Positions 1 to 5,409 of a stretch of 5,409 nucleotides of DNA are shown piece by piece. Both the position numbers and the translations under genes were made by a program. This DNA is from Yinghuangia elevatio. Its GTDB lineage: Bacteria; Actinomycetota; Actinomycetes; Streptomycetales; Streptomycetaceae. Every line of letters starts with the position of its first letter. Position 1 is the first letter of the stretch. The stretch is from positions 1 to 5,409 of the forward strand of contig NZ_JBEZFP010000246.1 in assembly GCF_040649515.1 (NCBI RefSeq), read 5' to 3'. The notes beneath the pieces are model-generated. The model made no database searches. It had not been told where the DNA came from and saw only the letters and a list, made by a program, of their open reading frames with translations.

Positions 1-114
1 CAGGCGCGCCCGGTACAGCAGCAGGAGCGCGGCGAGCATGCCGGTCGCCCACGCTGCCAGGTACGGGGCGTAGTCGAGGATCGCGTGATCGGATCCGTCG
101 GCGTTCGACCTCAT
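1..114 (-). CDS. Partial membrane-protein fragment, cut by the left edge
   Basis: On the minus strand this stretch is open and reads as 38 residues that run off the window. After a polar start (DGSDHAILDYAPY) comes a hydrophobic run (LAAWATGMLAALLLLY) followed by RARL, which looks like one transmembrane helix with a positive cytoplasmic flank. Nearly every third codon position is G or C, as expected of real coding DNA here; the plus frames of the same bases give no plausible protein. An ATG lies at 114-112, with GGGGAAG 9 nt upstream as a possible ribosome binding site, but those upstream bases also encode the transporter on the other strand, so the start may be accidental and the true fragment may begin nearer position 90. 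I do not recognise the family. It could be the N-terminus of a divergent membrane protein or a remnant brought here by rearrangement. Confidence 0.35.
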   Translation of the reverse strand, partial: MRSNADGSDHAILDYAPYLAAWATGMLAALLLLYRARL

Positions 115-2362
115 GGAGGAGCGCTTCCCCGGAACGGCCGCCGACGGCGCCACCGCGCGGATCGTCTTCGTCGCCCCCGACGGGCGGAAGGTGACCGCCG
201 GCGACACGCGGCAGGCCGTCGAGGACGCCGTGGGCGCGCTCGCCGGCGGCCCGCAGGTGGCCGACGTCGCCGACCCGTTCGCGTCGGACGCGGTCAGCGA
301 CGACGGCTCGACCGCCTACGCGACCGTCACCTACAAGGTGGAGTCCTCCGACGTCTCCGACGCCAGCCGCGCGGCGGTGGACGAGACGGCGGACCGGGCG
401 CGCGCGGCGGGCCTGACGGTGGAGACGGGCGGGTCCGCGATGGACGACGGCGGCGGCCCTGGCGGGATCGCGGAGATCGTCGGCCTCTCGGCGGCGGCGC
501 TCGTCCTGCTGGTCACGTTCGGCTCGCTGGCGGCCGCGGGCCTGCCGCTGCTGACCGCGATCGTCGGAGTGGCCGTGAGCCTGTTCGGCATCGTGCTGCT
601 CGCCGGGCCGCTGGGCCTGTCCGCGGACACACTCACCCTCGGCATGATGTTGGGCCTGGCGGTGGGCATCGACTACGCCCTGTTCGTGGTGTCCCGCTAC
701 CGGGAGGAACGCGGGCGCGGCCGGCCGCCCCAGGACGCGGCCGGGGTCGCGGTGGGCACCGCCGGGTCGGCGGTCGTGTTCGCCGGGGTCACCGTGGTGA
801 TCGCCCTGGCGGGCTTGGCCGTGGTCGGGATCCCCACGCTCACGAAGATGGGCCTGGCCGCCGCCGGGGCCGTCGCGGTCGCCGTGCTGGTGGCGTTGAC
901 CGTCGTCCCGGCGCTGCTCGGGTTCTGGCCGGACGCGGTCCTCTCGCGCCGGGCCCGCCGGGCACACAAGGCGAGCCGGCGGGGCGGCGGCCGGGCCGTG
1001 CTCCCGACGGGCGAACGGCCCGGTGCAGGACGGCTGGACGTCGAGGCCGCGGGCGGGCCGTTCCCGGGTGATGCAGTCCCGGGTAGTGCAGTCCCGGGTG
1101 GTGCGGTCCCGGGTAGTGCGGTCCCGGCCGGTTCCGGTCCGGATGCGGGCGGACGGGTCAACCTGGGCACGCGCTGGGCCCGCTTCGTGCTGCGCCGCCC
1201 CGTCGCGGTGCTGGTCCTCGGCGTGGCGGGCCTGGCCGCGCTGGCCGTGCCGATGGCTTCGCTGCAACTGGGCATGCCCGGCGACGAGGCCAAGTCGACC
1301 GCGACCACCGAGCGCCGCGCGTACGACGCACTCGCCGACGGCTTCGGCCCGGGCTTCAACGGACCGCTGACCATCGTCGTGGACGCGCGGGGAGCCGCCG
1401 ACCCGCAGGCCGCGGTGCGGGCCGTCAGCGATCGGATCGGCGCCACGGACGGCATCGTGTCGGTCTCGCCGGCCGACTTCAACGAGGCCGACGACACGGC
1501 GGTGTTCCGGGCCACCCCGTCGACCAGCCCGACGGACGAGAAGACCAAGGACCTGGTGGAGGCGATCCGCCGCGACCGGCCGGCCGCGGAGCGGGAGGCT
1601 TCGGCGACGTTCGAGGTCACCGGCACGACCGCGCTGAACATCGACGTCGCGGCGAAGGTGCAGTCCGCGCTGGCGCCGTACCTGGCCGTCGTGGGCGGAC
1701 TTGCGGTGCTGCTGCTGATGGTGGTCTTCCGGTCCGTCCTGGTGCCGGTCAAGGCGGCGCTCGGCTTCGTCCTGTCGGTGCTGGCGGCGCTCGGCGTGCT
1801 GGTCCTGGTCTTCCAGGAAGGCCACGCGGCAGGCCTGTTCGGCGTGGCGCAGACCGGGCCGGTCATGAGCCTGATGCCGATCTTCATGATGGGCATCGTC
1901 TTCGGACTGGCCATGGACTACGAGGTGTTCCTGGTGTCCCGGATGCGGGAGGCGTACACGCACGGGGAGTCCGCGGACCAGGCGGTGGTGTCCGGGTTCC
2001 GGCACAGCGCCCGGGTGGTGTCCGCCGCCGCGCTGATCATGGTCGCGGTCTTCTCCGGGTTCATCGGGGAAGAGGGGTCGATGATCAAGATGCTCGGGTT
2101 CGGCCTGGCCGCCGCGGTCCTCTTCGACGCCTTCGTGGTCCGCATGGCGATCGTGCCCGCCGTCCTGGCCCTGCTCGGCGACCGGGCGTGGTGGCTGCCG
2201 GCATGGCTCGGCCGCGTCCTGCCGCGGGTGGACGTGGAAGGCGAGGCACTCACCCGACCCCACACCCGCGGTCCCGGTTCCGATCCGGGTTCCGATGCTG
2301 GATTTGGTCCCGGTCCCGGCACCGACCGCGATCCGGGCGGGCCGGTCGAGGCGCGCCTCTGA
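113..2362 (+). CDS. MMPL/RND-family membrane transporter, N-terminally truncated
   Basis: This is a 749-residue polytopic inner-membrane transporter of the MMPL branch of the RND superfamily, which exports lipids, antibiotics or other hydrophobic compounds using the proton gradient. Residues 1-115 are the end of the first extracellular domain. Helices lie near 119-139, 143-165, 173-196, 213-238 and 245-271, then a linker (273-350), a helix near 362-386, the second extracellular domain (387-515), and five helices between 520 and 688. The paired signatures GIDYALFVVSR (D187, Y188) and AMDYEVFLVSR (D602, Y603) match the Asp-Tyr pairs that form the proton relay in MmpL3. The family has 12 helices; only 11 are present, because the N-terminal arm and helix 1 are missing. 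The reading frame stays MMPL-like back to about position 89 (SDPSAFDL before the ATG), then meets a stop at 86-88. The ATG has no ribosome binding site. It is therefore probably a 5'-truncated gene or an assembly break, not a natural start. The substrate is unknown. Confidence 0.85.
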   Translation: MEERFPGTAADGATARIVFVAPDGRKVTAGDTRQAVEDAVGALAGGPQVADVADPFASDAVSDDGSTAYATVTYKVESSDVSDASRAAVDETADRARAAGLTVETGGSAMDDGGGPGGIAEIVGLSAAALVLLVTFGSLAAAGLPLLTAIVGVAVSLFGIVLLAGPLGLSADTLTLGMMLGLAVGIDYALFVVSRYREERGRGRPPQDAAGVAVGTAGSAVVFAGVTVVIALAGLAVVGIPTLTKMGLAAAGAVAVAVLVALTVVPALLGFWPDAVLSRRARRAHKASRRGGGRAVLPTGERPGAGRLDVEAAGGPFPGDAVPGSAVPGGAVPGSAVPAGSGPDAGGRVNLGTRWARFVLRRPVAVLVLGVAGLAALAVPMASLQLGMPGDEAKSTATTERRAYDALADGFGPGFNGPLTIVVDARGAADPQAAVRAVSDRIGATDGIVSVSPADFNEADDTAVFRATPSTSPTDEKTKDLVEAIRRDRPAAEREASATFEVTGTTALNIDVAAKVQSALAPYLAVVGGLAVLLLMVVFRSVLVPVKAALGFVLSVLAALGVLVLVFQEGHAAGLFGVAQTGPVMSLMPIFMMGIVFGLAMDYEVFLVSRMREAYTHGESADQAVVSGFRHSARVVSAAALIMVAVFSGFIGEEGSMIKMLGFGLAAAVLFDAFVVRMAIVPAVLALLGDRAWWLPAWLGRVLPRVDVEGEALTRPHTRGPGSDPGSDAGFGPGPGTDRDPGGPVEARL
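1063..1122 (+). repeat. Four 15-nt tandem repeats inside the transporter gene
   Basis: Four consecutive 15-nt units begin at 1063, 1078, 1093 and 1108, with consensus CCCGGGTRRTGCRGT; each contains CCCGGG. A degenerate fifth unit (CCCGGCCGGTTCCGG) follows. The period is a multiple of three, so the units encode PG-x-AV repeats (x = D, S, G, S) at residues 318-337, in the linker between the two halves of the transporter. This linker is expected to face the cytoplasm. The repeat looks like replication-slippage expansion of a flexible spacer and may vary in copy number between strains. Confidence 0.85.
2276..2296 (+). repeat. Short direct repeat in the transporter C-terminal tail
   Basis: The 9-nt word GGTTCCGAT occurs at 2276-2284 and 2288-2296 (period 12) and gives PGSDPGSD at residues 721-728. 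It lies in a Gly/Pro/Asp-rich tail of about 40 residues after the last helix, which looks disordered. The tail seems to have grown by small in-frame duplications, like the linker repeat. Confidence 0.6.
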
Positions 2363-2399
2363 CCGAGCGGCCCGCAAGACCGTCCCCGAGACCGTCCGC

Positions 2400-2433
2400 C
2401 GGTCCGCCCGAGCACGTTGTGCCGGGCGGGCCG
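2400..2433 (+). terminator. Strong hairpin between transporter and kinase genes
   Basis: An imperfect inverted repeat begins 38 nt after the transporter stop. The lower arms 2400-2410 and 2423-2433 pair, with one G-T at 2403/2430. An unpaired A lies at 2411. The upper arms GCAC (2412-2415) and GTGC (2419-2422) close a 3-nt loop, GTT. This makes about 15 pairs, nearly all G-C. No T-run follows, but many actinomycete terminators lack one. It could terminate or attenuate transcription after the transporter, or be an mRNA processing or stability element inside a longer operon. The structure is seen; its role is inferred. Confidence 0.5.
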
Positions 2434-2485
2434 CGCGCCCGTTTCGGCGCCCATCGGCGACCATGGACCTCGATACGCCCCCCAC

Positions 2486-2491
2486 GGAAGG
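2486..2491 (+). promoter_or_regulatory. Ribosome binding site deciding the kinase start
   Basis: GGAAGG ends 4 nt before the ATG at 2496. The spacing is short, but it is the only purine-rich site near a candidate start. The in-frame ATG at 2463 (MDLDTPPTEGT added) has only a weak GGCGA before it, so 2496 is preferred. Confidence 0.5.
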
Positions 2492-2495
2492 CACG

Positions 2496-3797
2496 ATGAC
2501 CGGCAACCTCGAACGGTACGCGGAACGCCGTGCCCGGGCCGCCGACGCGGTGGCGGCGGTGGTGCTGTGCGTCTGCGCGCTCCTCGGGACCCAGATCAGC
2601 ACGTCCGAGTCCTCGCCCCCGCAGGCTCTGTGGCCGGTCTGGATCCTCGCGGCGTCCAGCGCGGCCGTCCTGACGTCGCGCAGCCACCCGCGCGCCGCCC
2701 TCGCGGCCACCGTCGCCGCGGCCGCCCTGCTGACCGGCCTGGGCTACCTGCCCAGCCCTCTGCTGCTGGCTCCCGTCGCGGCCGCCCTGTACTGGCTCGT
2801 CGCGCTGACCGGCCCGCGGACCGCCGCCGTCTACGGCTCGGCGACCATGGTCGTGCTGGTGGCCACCTCGCTGGCGGGCGAGGAACTCGGCGACGACTTC
2901 GTGCTCCGCACCGTGGGCACGGTCGTGTGGCTGCTGCTACCGGTGGCCCTGGGCGACCGCAGCCGCTTCCGGCGCGCGTACCTCGAATCCGTCCAGGCCC
3001 GCGCCGCGCACGCCGAACGCACCCGCGAGGAGGAGGCGCGGCTGCGGGTCGCCGAGGAACGCATGCGCATCGCCCGTGAACTCCACGACGCCGTCGCCCA
3101 CCACATGGCGGTCGCCCACGCCCAGGCCGGCACCGCCGCGCACCTGGCCGACACGCACCCGGAGCAGACCCGCAAAATCCTGGCCGACCTGGTCGGCACC
3201 ACCTCATCCGCGCTCCTTGAACTGCGCGCCACGGTGGGCCTGCTGCGTCGTACCGCCGCCCCGGGCGCCGACCCGGACACCGATCCGCTGGAGCCGACCC
3301 CGGGCCTGGACCGGCTGCCGGCGCTCGTCGCGGCGTGCGCGTCGGCCGGGCTGACGGTCGACGTCGGCACCGAGGGGGACGTCCGGCCGCTGTCGCCGGG
3401 AGTGGACCTGACCGCGTACCGGATCATCCAGGAGGCGCTGACCAATGCCACGAAGCACGCGCCCGACCGCGAGGCCCGCGTACGGCTGCGCTACGACGCC
3501 TCGCGCCTGCGCGTCACCGTGACCAACGACTTCCCGGCGGCCGCGGGGCCCGCCGCACCGGTGCCCGGCGGCGGATACGGTCTGATGGGCATGCGCGAAC
3601 GCGCCCACTCGGTCGGCGGCGAACTGCGCGCCGGCGTACGGCCCGAGGGCGGCTTCGAGGTCGCGGCGGTCCTGCCCTTCCAGCCCCGCACCCCGGGGGG
3701 CTCTCCCGCGGAGGAAACCTCCGAGGCGGCCTCCGCGGACGCCCCGCCCGGCCTCGGCCCCGGCGGCCCCGGCCCACGACCTGAGGAACCCCGTTGA
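2496..3797 (+). CDS. Two-component sensor histidine kinase, DesK/NarL class
   Basis: This 433-residue membrane kinase should autophosphorylate on a histidine and pass the phosphate to the regulator encoded next to it. Five or six hydrophobic segments between residues 14 and 152 form the membrane sensor, with almost no extracytoplasmic domain, so the signal is probably sensed in or at the membrane. A charged, probably coiled-coil linker (160-190) leads to the HisKA_3 dimerisation domain, whose H-box is RIARELHDAVAHH with H197 as phosphoacceptor. The HATPase domain spans about 300-396: N-box EALTNATKH (N317), then VTVTNDF in place of a canonical DxGxG turn, then GGGYGLMGMRERA (358-370). A Pro/Gly/Ala/Glu-rich tail (397-433) has no recognisable domain. 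The ATG at 2496 is chosen for its ribosome binding site; 2463 is possible. The gene follows the transporter by 133 nt and overlaps the regulator by 4 nt. The signal is unknown. Confidence 0.93.
   Translation: MTGNLERYAERRARAADAVAAVVLCVCALLGTQISTSESSPPQALWPVWILAASSAAVLTSRSHPRAALAATVAAAALLTGLGYLPSPLLLAPVAAALYWLVALTGPRTAAVYGSATMVVLVATSLAGEELGDDFVLRTVGTVVWLLLPVALGDRSRFRRAYLESVQARAAHAERTREEEARLRVAEERMRIARELHDAVAHHMAVAHAQAGTAAHLADTHPEQTRKILADLVGTTSSALLELRATVGLLRRTAAPGADPDTDPLEPTPGLDRLPALVAACASAGLTVDVGTEGDVRPLSPGVDLTAYRIIQEALTNATKHAPDREARVRLRYDASRLRVTVTNDFPAAAGPAAPVPGGGYGLMGMRERAHSVGGELRAGVRPEGGFEVAAVLPFQPRTPGGSPAEETSEAASADAPPGLGPGGPGPRPEEPR
3783..3787 (+). promoter_or_regulatory. Ribosome binding site for the TTG-initiated regulator
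   Basis: GAGGA lies within the last kinase codons, 6 nt before TTG at 3794. It supports the TTG start, which gives the expected response-regulator N-terminus MTIRVLLADDQ; no ATG or GTG lies close by in frame. Confidence 0.7.
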
Positions 3798-4474
3798 CGA
3801 TCCGCGTACTCCTCGCCGACGACCAGGCCCTGCTGCGCGGCACGTTCCGGCTCCTGATCGACTCCTGCGACGACATGGAGGTGGTCGGCGAGGCCGCCGA
3901 CGGCCGCCAGGCGGTGGAACTGGCCCGCGCGCACAAGCCCGACGTCGTCCTGATGGACATCCGCATGCCCGGCTCGGACGGGCTCACGGCCACCGCCGAG
4001 ATCTGCGCGGCGCCGGACCTGGCGGGCACGCGCGTCCTGATCCTGACGATGTTCGAGACCGAGGAGTACGTCGCCCAGGCGCTCCGGGTGGGTGCGAGCG
4101 GTTTCCTCGGGAAGTACGTGACCACGGACGCGCTGCTGGACGGGATCCGCACCGTCGCCGCGGGCGAGGCCCTCCTGTCGCCGGGTGCCACGCAGGCCCT
4201 GATCACCCGGTTCCTGACCACCCCGGCCGCCGGGCCGCCGCTCGCGCCCGTGGAACGCCTCGCGGACCTGACGCCGCGCGAACAGGAGGTGACCGTCCTG
4301 GCGGCGCACGGCAAGTCCAACGACCAGATCGCCGGCGAGCTGGTGCTGAGCGTGCTGACCGTCCGCACCCACGTGCAGCGCGCGATGACCAAGCTCGGCG
4401 CCCGCGACCGGGCGCAACTCGTCGTCATCGCCTACCAGAACGGCCTGGTACGCCCGGAGCCTCCCGGCCCCTGA
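3794..4474 (+). CDS. NarL/FixJ-family response regulator
   Basis: This 226-residue cytoplasmic DNA-binding regulator is the partner of the upstream kinase. The receiver domain (1-120) has the acidic pair D9/D10, phosphoacceptor D55 in VLMDIRMPG, switch residue T85 with aromatic Y92, and invariant K107 in GASGFLGK, so it should be phosphorylated normally. A linker (about 130-157) leads to a LuxR-type helix-turn-helix (about 159-219) beginning LTPREQEV, with SNDQIAGELVLSVLTVRTHV as the turn and recognition helix. Length and domain order are usual for the family. Translation starts on TTG at 3794, whose last two bases are shared with the kinase stop TGA (3795-3797); this 4-nt overlap implies translational coupling. 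Likely targets are its own operon and perhaps the adjacent transporter, by analogy with similar actinomycete systems; no operator can be assigned from sequence alone. Confidence 0.95.
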   Translation: MTIRVLLADDQALLRGTFRLLIDSCDDMEVVGEAADGRQAVELARAHKPDVVLMDIRMPGSDGLTATAEICAAPDLAGTRVLILTMFETEEYVAQALRVGASGFLGKYVTTDALLDGIRTVAAGEALLSPGATQALITRFLTTPAAGPPLAPVERLADLTPREQEVTVLAAHGKSNDQIAGELVLSVLTVRTHVQRAMTKLGARDRAQLVVIAYQNGLVRPEPPGP

Positions 4475-4494
4475 CCACGTTGGGTGCAACGGCG

Positions 4495-4534
4495 GCCCCG
4501 CGGGCGGACGTGTCGTCGTGTCCGTCCGCGGGGC
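4495..4534. terminator. Probable bidirectional terminator between convergent genes
   Basis: The arms 4495-4510 and 4519-4534 pair over 16 positions, of which 14 are Watson-Crick and two are G-T (4504/4525 and 4510/4519), around an 8-nt loop (TGTCGTCG). The hairpin starts 21 nt after the regulator stop and ends 40 nt before the end of the opposing minus-strand gene, the expected place for a shared terminator. Neither side has a T-run, which is common in high-GC actinomycetes. Confidence 0.8.
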
Positions 4535-4573
4535 GCGTGCTGCTGCGGTGTCGAAACTGCTCGCTGCCGGCTG

Positions 4574-5050
4574 CTAGACGGGCCGGCCCCAGCAGTAGAA
4601 GCGCTGTTCGGTGAAGCTGTAGTACGGCCATGCCATCACGCTGCGGGTGTTGGGGCCGTACACGCCGTCCACGGTGAGGCCTGCGCCGCCGAAGACGTTG
4701 TGGAAGTTCTGGATGTTCTTCACGGCCTGCTTGGTGTTCGTGCCGTACTGGCCGTCGATGCCGATCTGCTGGCCGTAGCACAGCACGGCGGCTTCCTGGA
4801 GTGCCCGGACCGCGTAGTACTGGTCGCCTCCGGCGAAGCCGTCGCCGTAGTCGAGAAGGCAGTTGTAGTTGCCGCTGTTCGGGGAGGTGGAGGGGAGCAC
4901 GGTATGGCCCCCGTCGGGACTGGAGTCGCCGTGGCAGTGGGCGAGGGCGGCGGCCGCGGCTGGGGCGCCCTGGGCGGCGCCGACCGTGAGCCCGGTGGCG
5001 GCGAGCAGTACGGCCACGAGGAGTGCTGTTACTCGAGGCAAGGCGCGCAT
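4574..5050 (-). CDS. Secreted peptidoglycan-binding-domain protein
   Basis: This gene encodes a 158-residue exported protein. The N-terminus MRALPR followed by a hydrophobic core (VTALLVAVLLAATGLTVGAA) is a Sec-type signal peptide; cleavage could fall near AQG-AP (28/29) or after ALA (37). Residues 75-140 match the PG_binding_1 repeat: YYAVRALQEAAVLCYGQQIG, then IDGQYGTNTKQAVKNIQNF and LTVDGVYGPNTRSVM, with the characteristic DGxYGxNT motif twice. Such domains bind cell-wall peptidoglycan. There is no catalytic domain. Four cysteines (C39, C64, C91, C153) could form two disulfides outside the cell. The sequence before C39 (LAH) is not a lipobox, so it is probably not a lipoprotein. The start at 5050 is chosen because AAGGAG lies 6 nt upstream and the signal peptide begins there; extending to 5179 would add a charged, non-signal leader. 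It converges on the regulator gene and is otherwise alone. The exact biological role is unknown. Confidence 0.88.
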   Translation of the reverse strand: MRALPRVTALLVAVLLAATGLTVGAAQGAPAAAAALAHCHGDSSPDGGHTVLPSTSPNSGNYNCLLDYGDGFAGGDQYYAVRALQEAAVLCYGQQIGIDGQYGTNTKQAVKNIQNFHNVFGGAGLTVDGVYGPNTRSVMAWPYYSFTEQRFYCWGRPV

Positions 5051-5056
5051 CACGTA

Positions 5057-5062
5057 CTCCTT
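5057..5062 (-). promoter_or_regulatory. Ribosome binding site of the secreted-protein gene
   Basis: On the minus strand AAGGAG lies 6 nt before the ATG at 5050-5048. It is a near-ideal Shine-Dalgarno site and fixes the start, ruling out the longer in-frame ATGs upstream. Confidence 0.9.
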
Positions 5063-5086
5063 GGGAGAAGGATGTGGTGCCAGGTC

Positions 5087-5140
5087 GAGGGTGCGGTTCC
5101 GAGGGTGCGGTTCCGATGTGCGTTTTCGATGTGCGCTTTC
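5087..5140 (-). repeat. Four tandem 13/14-nt repeats upstream of the secreted-protein gene
   Basis: Reading the minus strand from the distal side, the units are GAAAGCGCACATC (5140-5128), GAAAACGCACATC (5127-5115) and two perfect copies of GGAACCGCACCCTC (5114-5101 and 5100-5087). All share the pattern G(A/G)AAnCGCAC followed by a pyrimidine-rich end. The last copy ends 36 nt before the start codon. They lie in non-coding DNA and could be iterated regulator-binding sites or a 5'-leader element. They could also be slippage products without function. Confidence 0.75.
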
Positions 5141-5409
5141 GAAACTCCGGCCTGCTCGGAACAGGCACATGGAGGGCAATTCCGGTCAGGGATCGGAATG
5201 TCGCGCGCAGTTTATGGCGGTGCGCTGTCACCGGACCATGCAGCTTTGAGCCGGATGCGGGAAGCCCCGACGGGCCCAGCGGGACGTTGCGGCCGGCGTC
5301 GAGGGGTGCGGTCGCGACCTGTGGGCAAGGCCCCGGCCAGGACACCCGAGTATGCGGCGCCGCCGTACCCGGCCCTGGTGGGGGGCAACGCGCGGCGCGG
5401 TCGCGCGGG
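5141..5409. other. Upstream non-coding stretch, no supported gene
   Basis: Together with the repeats this makes about 360 nt without a supported gene. Its near part is probably the promoter region of the minus-strand secreted-protein gene. The local base composition is less G+C-rich around 5115-5250 than in the genes, as expected for a promoter region. On the minus strand GGAAT (5183-5179) and GTT (5162-5160), separated by 16 nt, loosely resemble an ECF-sigma promoter, but spacing and match are too weak to assign. Near the right edge a plus-strand frame is open from about 5261 and reads GKAPARTPEYAAPPYPALVG from a GTG at 5321. It has no clear ribosome binding site and runs out of the window, so I do not call it. 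Confidence 0.4.

Noticed and set aside
697..1914. Long minus-strand open frame opposite the transporter
   Set aside because: It is Ser/Thr/Arg/Pro-rich low-complexity sequence, typical of the antisense of a high-GC gene, and the plus strand has clear MMPL motifs.
2295..2495. Upstream kinase starts at 2295 or 2463
   Set aside because: 2295 lies inside the transporter gene and would translate through the hairpin; 2463 lacks a good ribosome binding site. 2463 remains a minor alternative.
3491..4489. Long minus-strand open frames opposite the kinase end and regulator
   Set aside because: Antisense artefacts of GC-rich codons; no recognisable domain, while the plus strand encodes complete response-regulator motifs.
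4934..4945. C39 of the secreted protein as a lipoprotein cysteine
   Set aside because: The preceding residues are L-A-H; histidine at -1 does not fit a lipobox.
5087..5114. GGAACC words in the repeats as ECF-sigma -35 boxes
   Set aside because: No GTT/GTC-type -10 element occurs at 16-18 nt downstream of either copy on the minus strand, so a promoter reading is not supported.
5051..5179. Longer start (5179) for the secreted-protein gene
   Set aside because: It would place 43 charged residues, partly encoded by the tandem repeats, before a clear signal peptide, and would ignore the near-ideal ribosome binding site at 5057-5062.
5289..5338. GGCCGG/CCGGCC inverted repeat near the right edge
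   Set aside because: Only about six pairs across a loop of more than 30 nt, expected by chance at this GC content.
4425..5345. 306-residue minus-strand frame overlapping the secreted-protein gene
   Set aside because: Arg/Pro-rich shadow in the wrong frame; it crosses the terminator hairpin and the repeats, and the other frame has a signal peptide, a ribosome binding site and a PG-binding domain.

Overview
The window reads as chromosomal DNA from a high-GC actinomycete, most likely Streptomyces or a close relative. Third codon positions of all real genes are almost always G or C, the proteins are Ala/Gly/Arg-rich, and the gene families (MMPL exporter, DesK/NarL-type two-component pair, small secreted peptidoglycan-binding protein) are typical of that group. 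No mobile element, RNA gene or CRISPR array is visible.

Layout: (1) Positions 1-114 hold a minus-strand open fragment resembling one transmembrane segment, cut off by the left edge. (2) 113-2362, plus: a large MMPL/RND-family membrane transporter without its usual N-terminus; the first transmembrane helix is absent in every frame upstream, and the transporter reading frame meets the minus-strand fragment around 87-96. (3) 2363-2495: an intergenic gap with a strong imperfect hairpin at 2400-2433. (4) 2496-3797, plus: a DesK/NarL-class sensor histidine kinase. (5) 3794-4474, plus: its NarL/FixJ-type response regulator, starting on TTG and overlapping the kinase stop by 4 nt. (6) 4475-4573: a short convergent intergenic region with a near-perfect 16-bp hairpin (4495-4534), probably a terminator serving both strands. 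(7) 4574-5050, minus: a small secreted peptidoglycan-binding-domain protein with four cysteines. (8) 5051-5409: its upstream region, with four tandem 13/14-nt repeats at 5087-5140, then about 270 nt in which I can support no gene.

How it fits together: the transporter, kinase and regulator run in the same direction and may form one functional unit in which the two-component system senses an envelope or small-molecule signal and controls the exporter. Translational coupling of kinase and regulator is well supported; linkage to the transporter rests on adjacency only, and the 2400-2433 hairpin may separate them. The secreted protein is a separate convergent unit with its own ribosome binding site. 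I found no clearly new biological system. The points most worth a second look are the left-edge junction, the tandem repeats ahead of the secreted-protein gene, and the in-frame repeat in the transporter linker.
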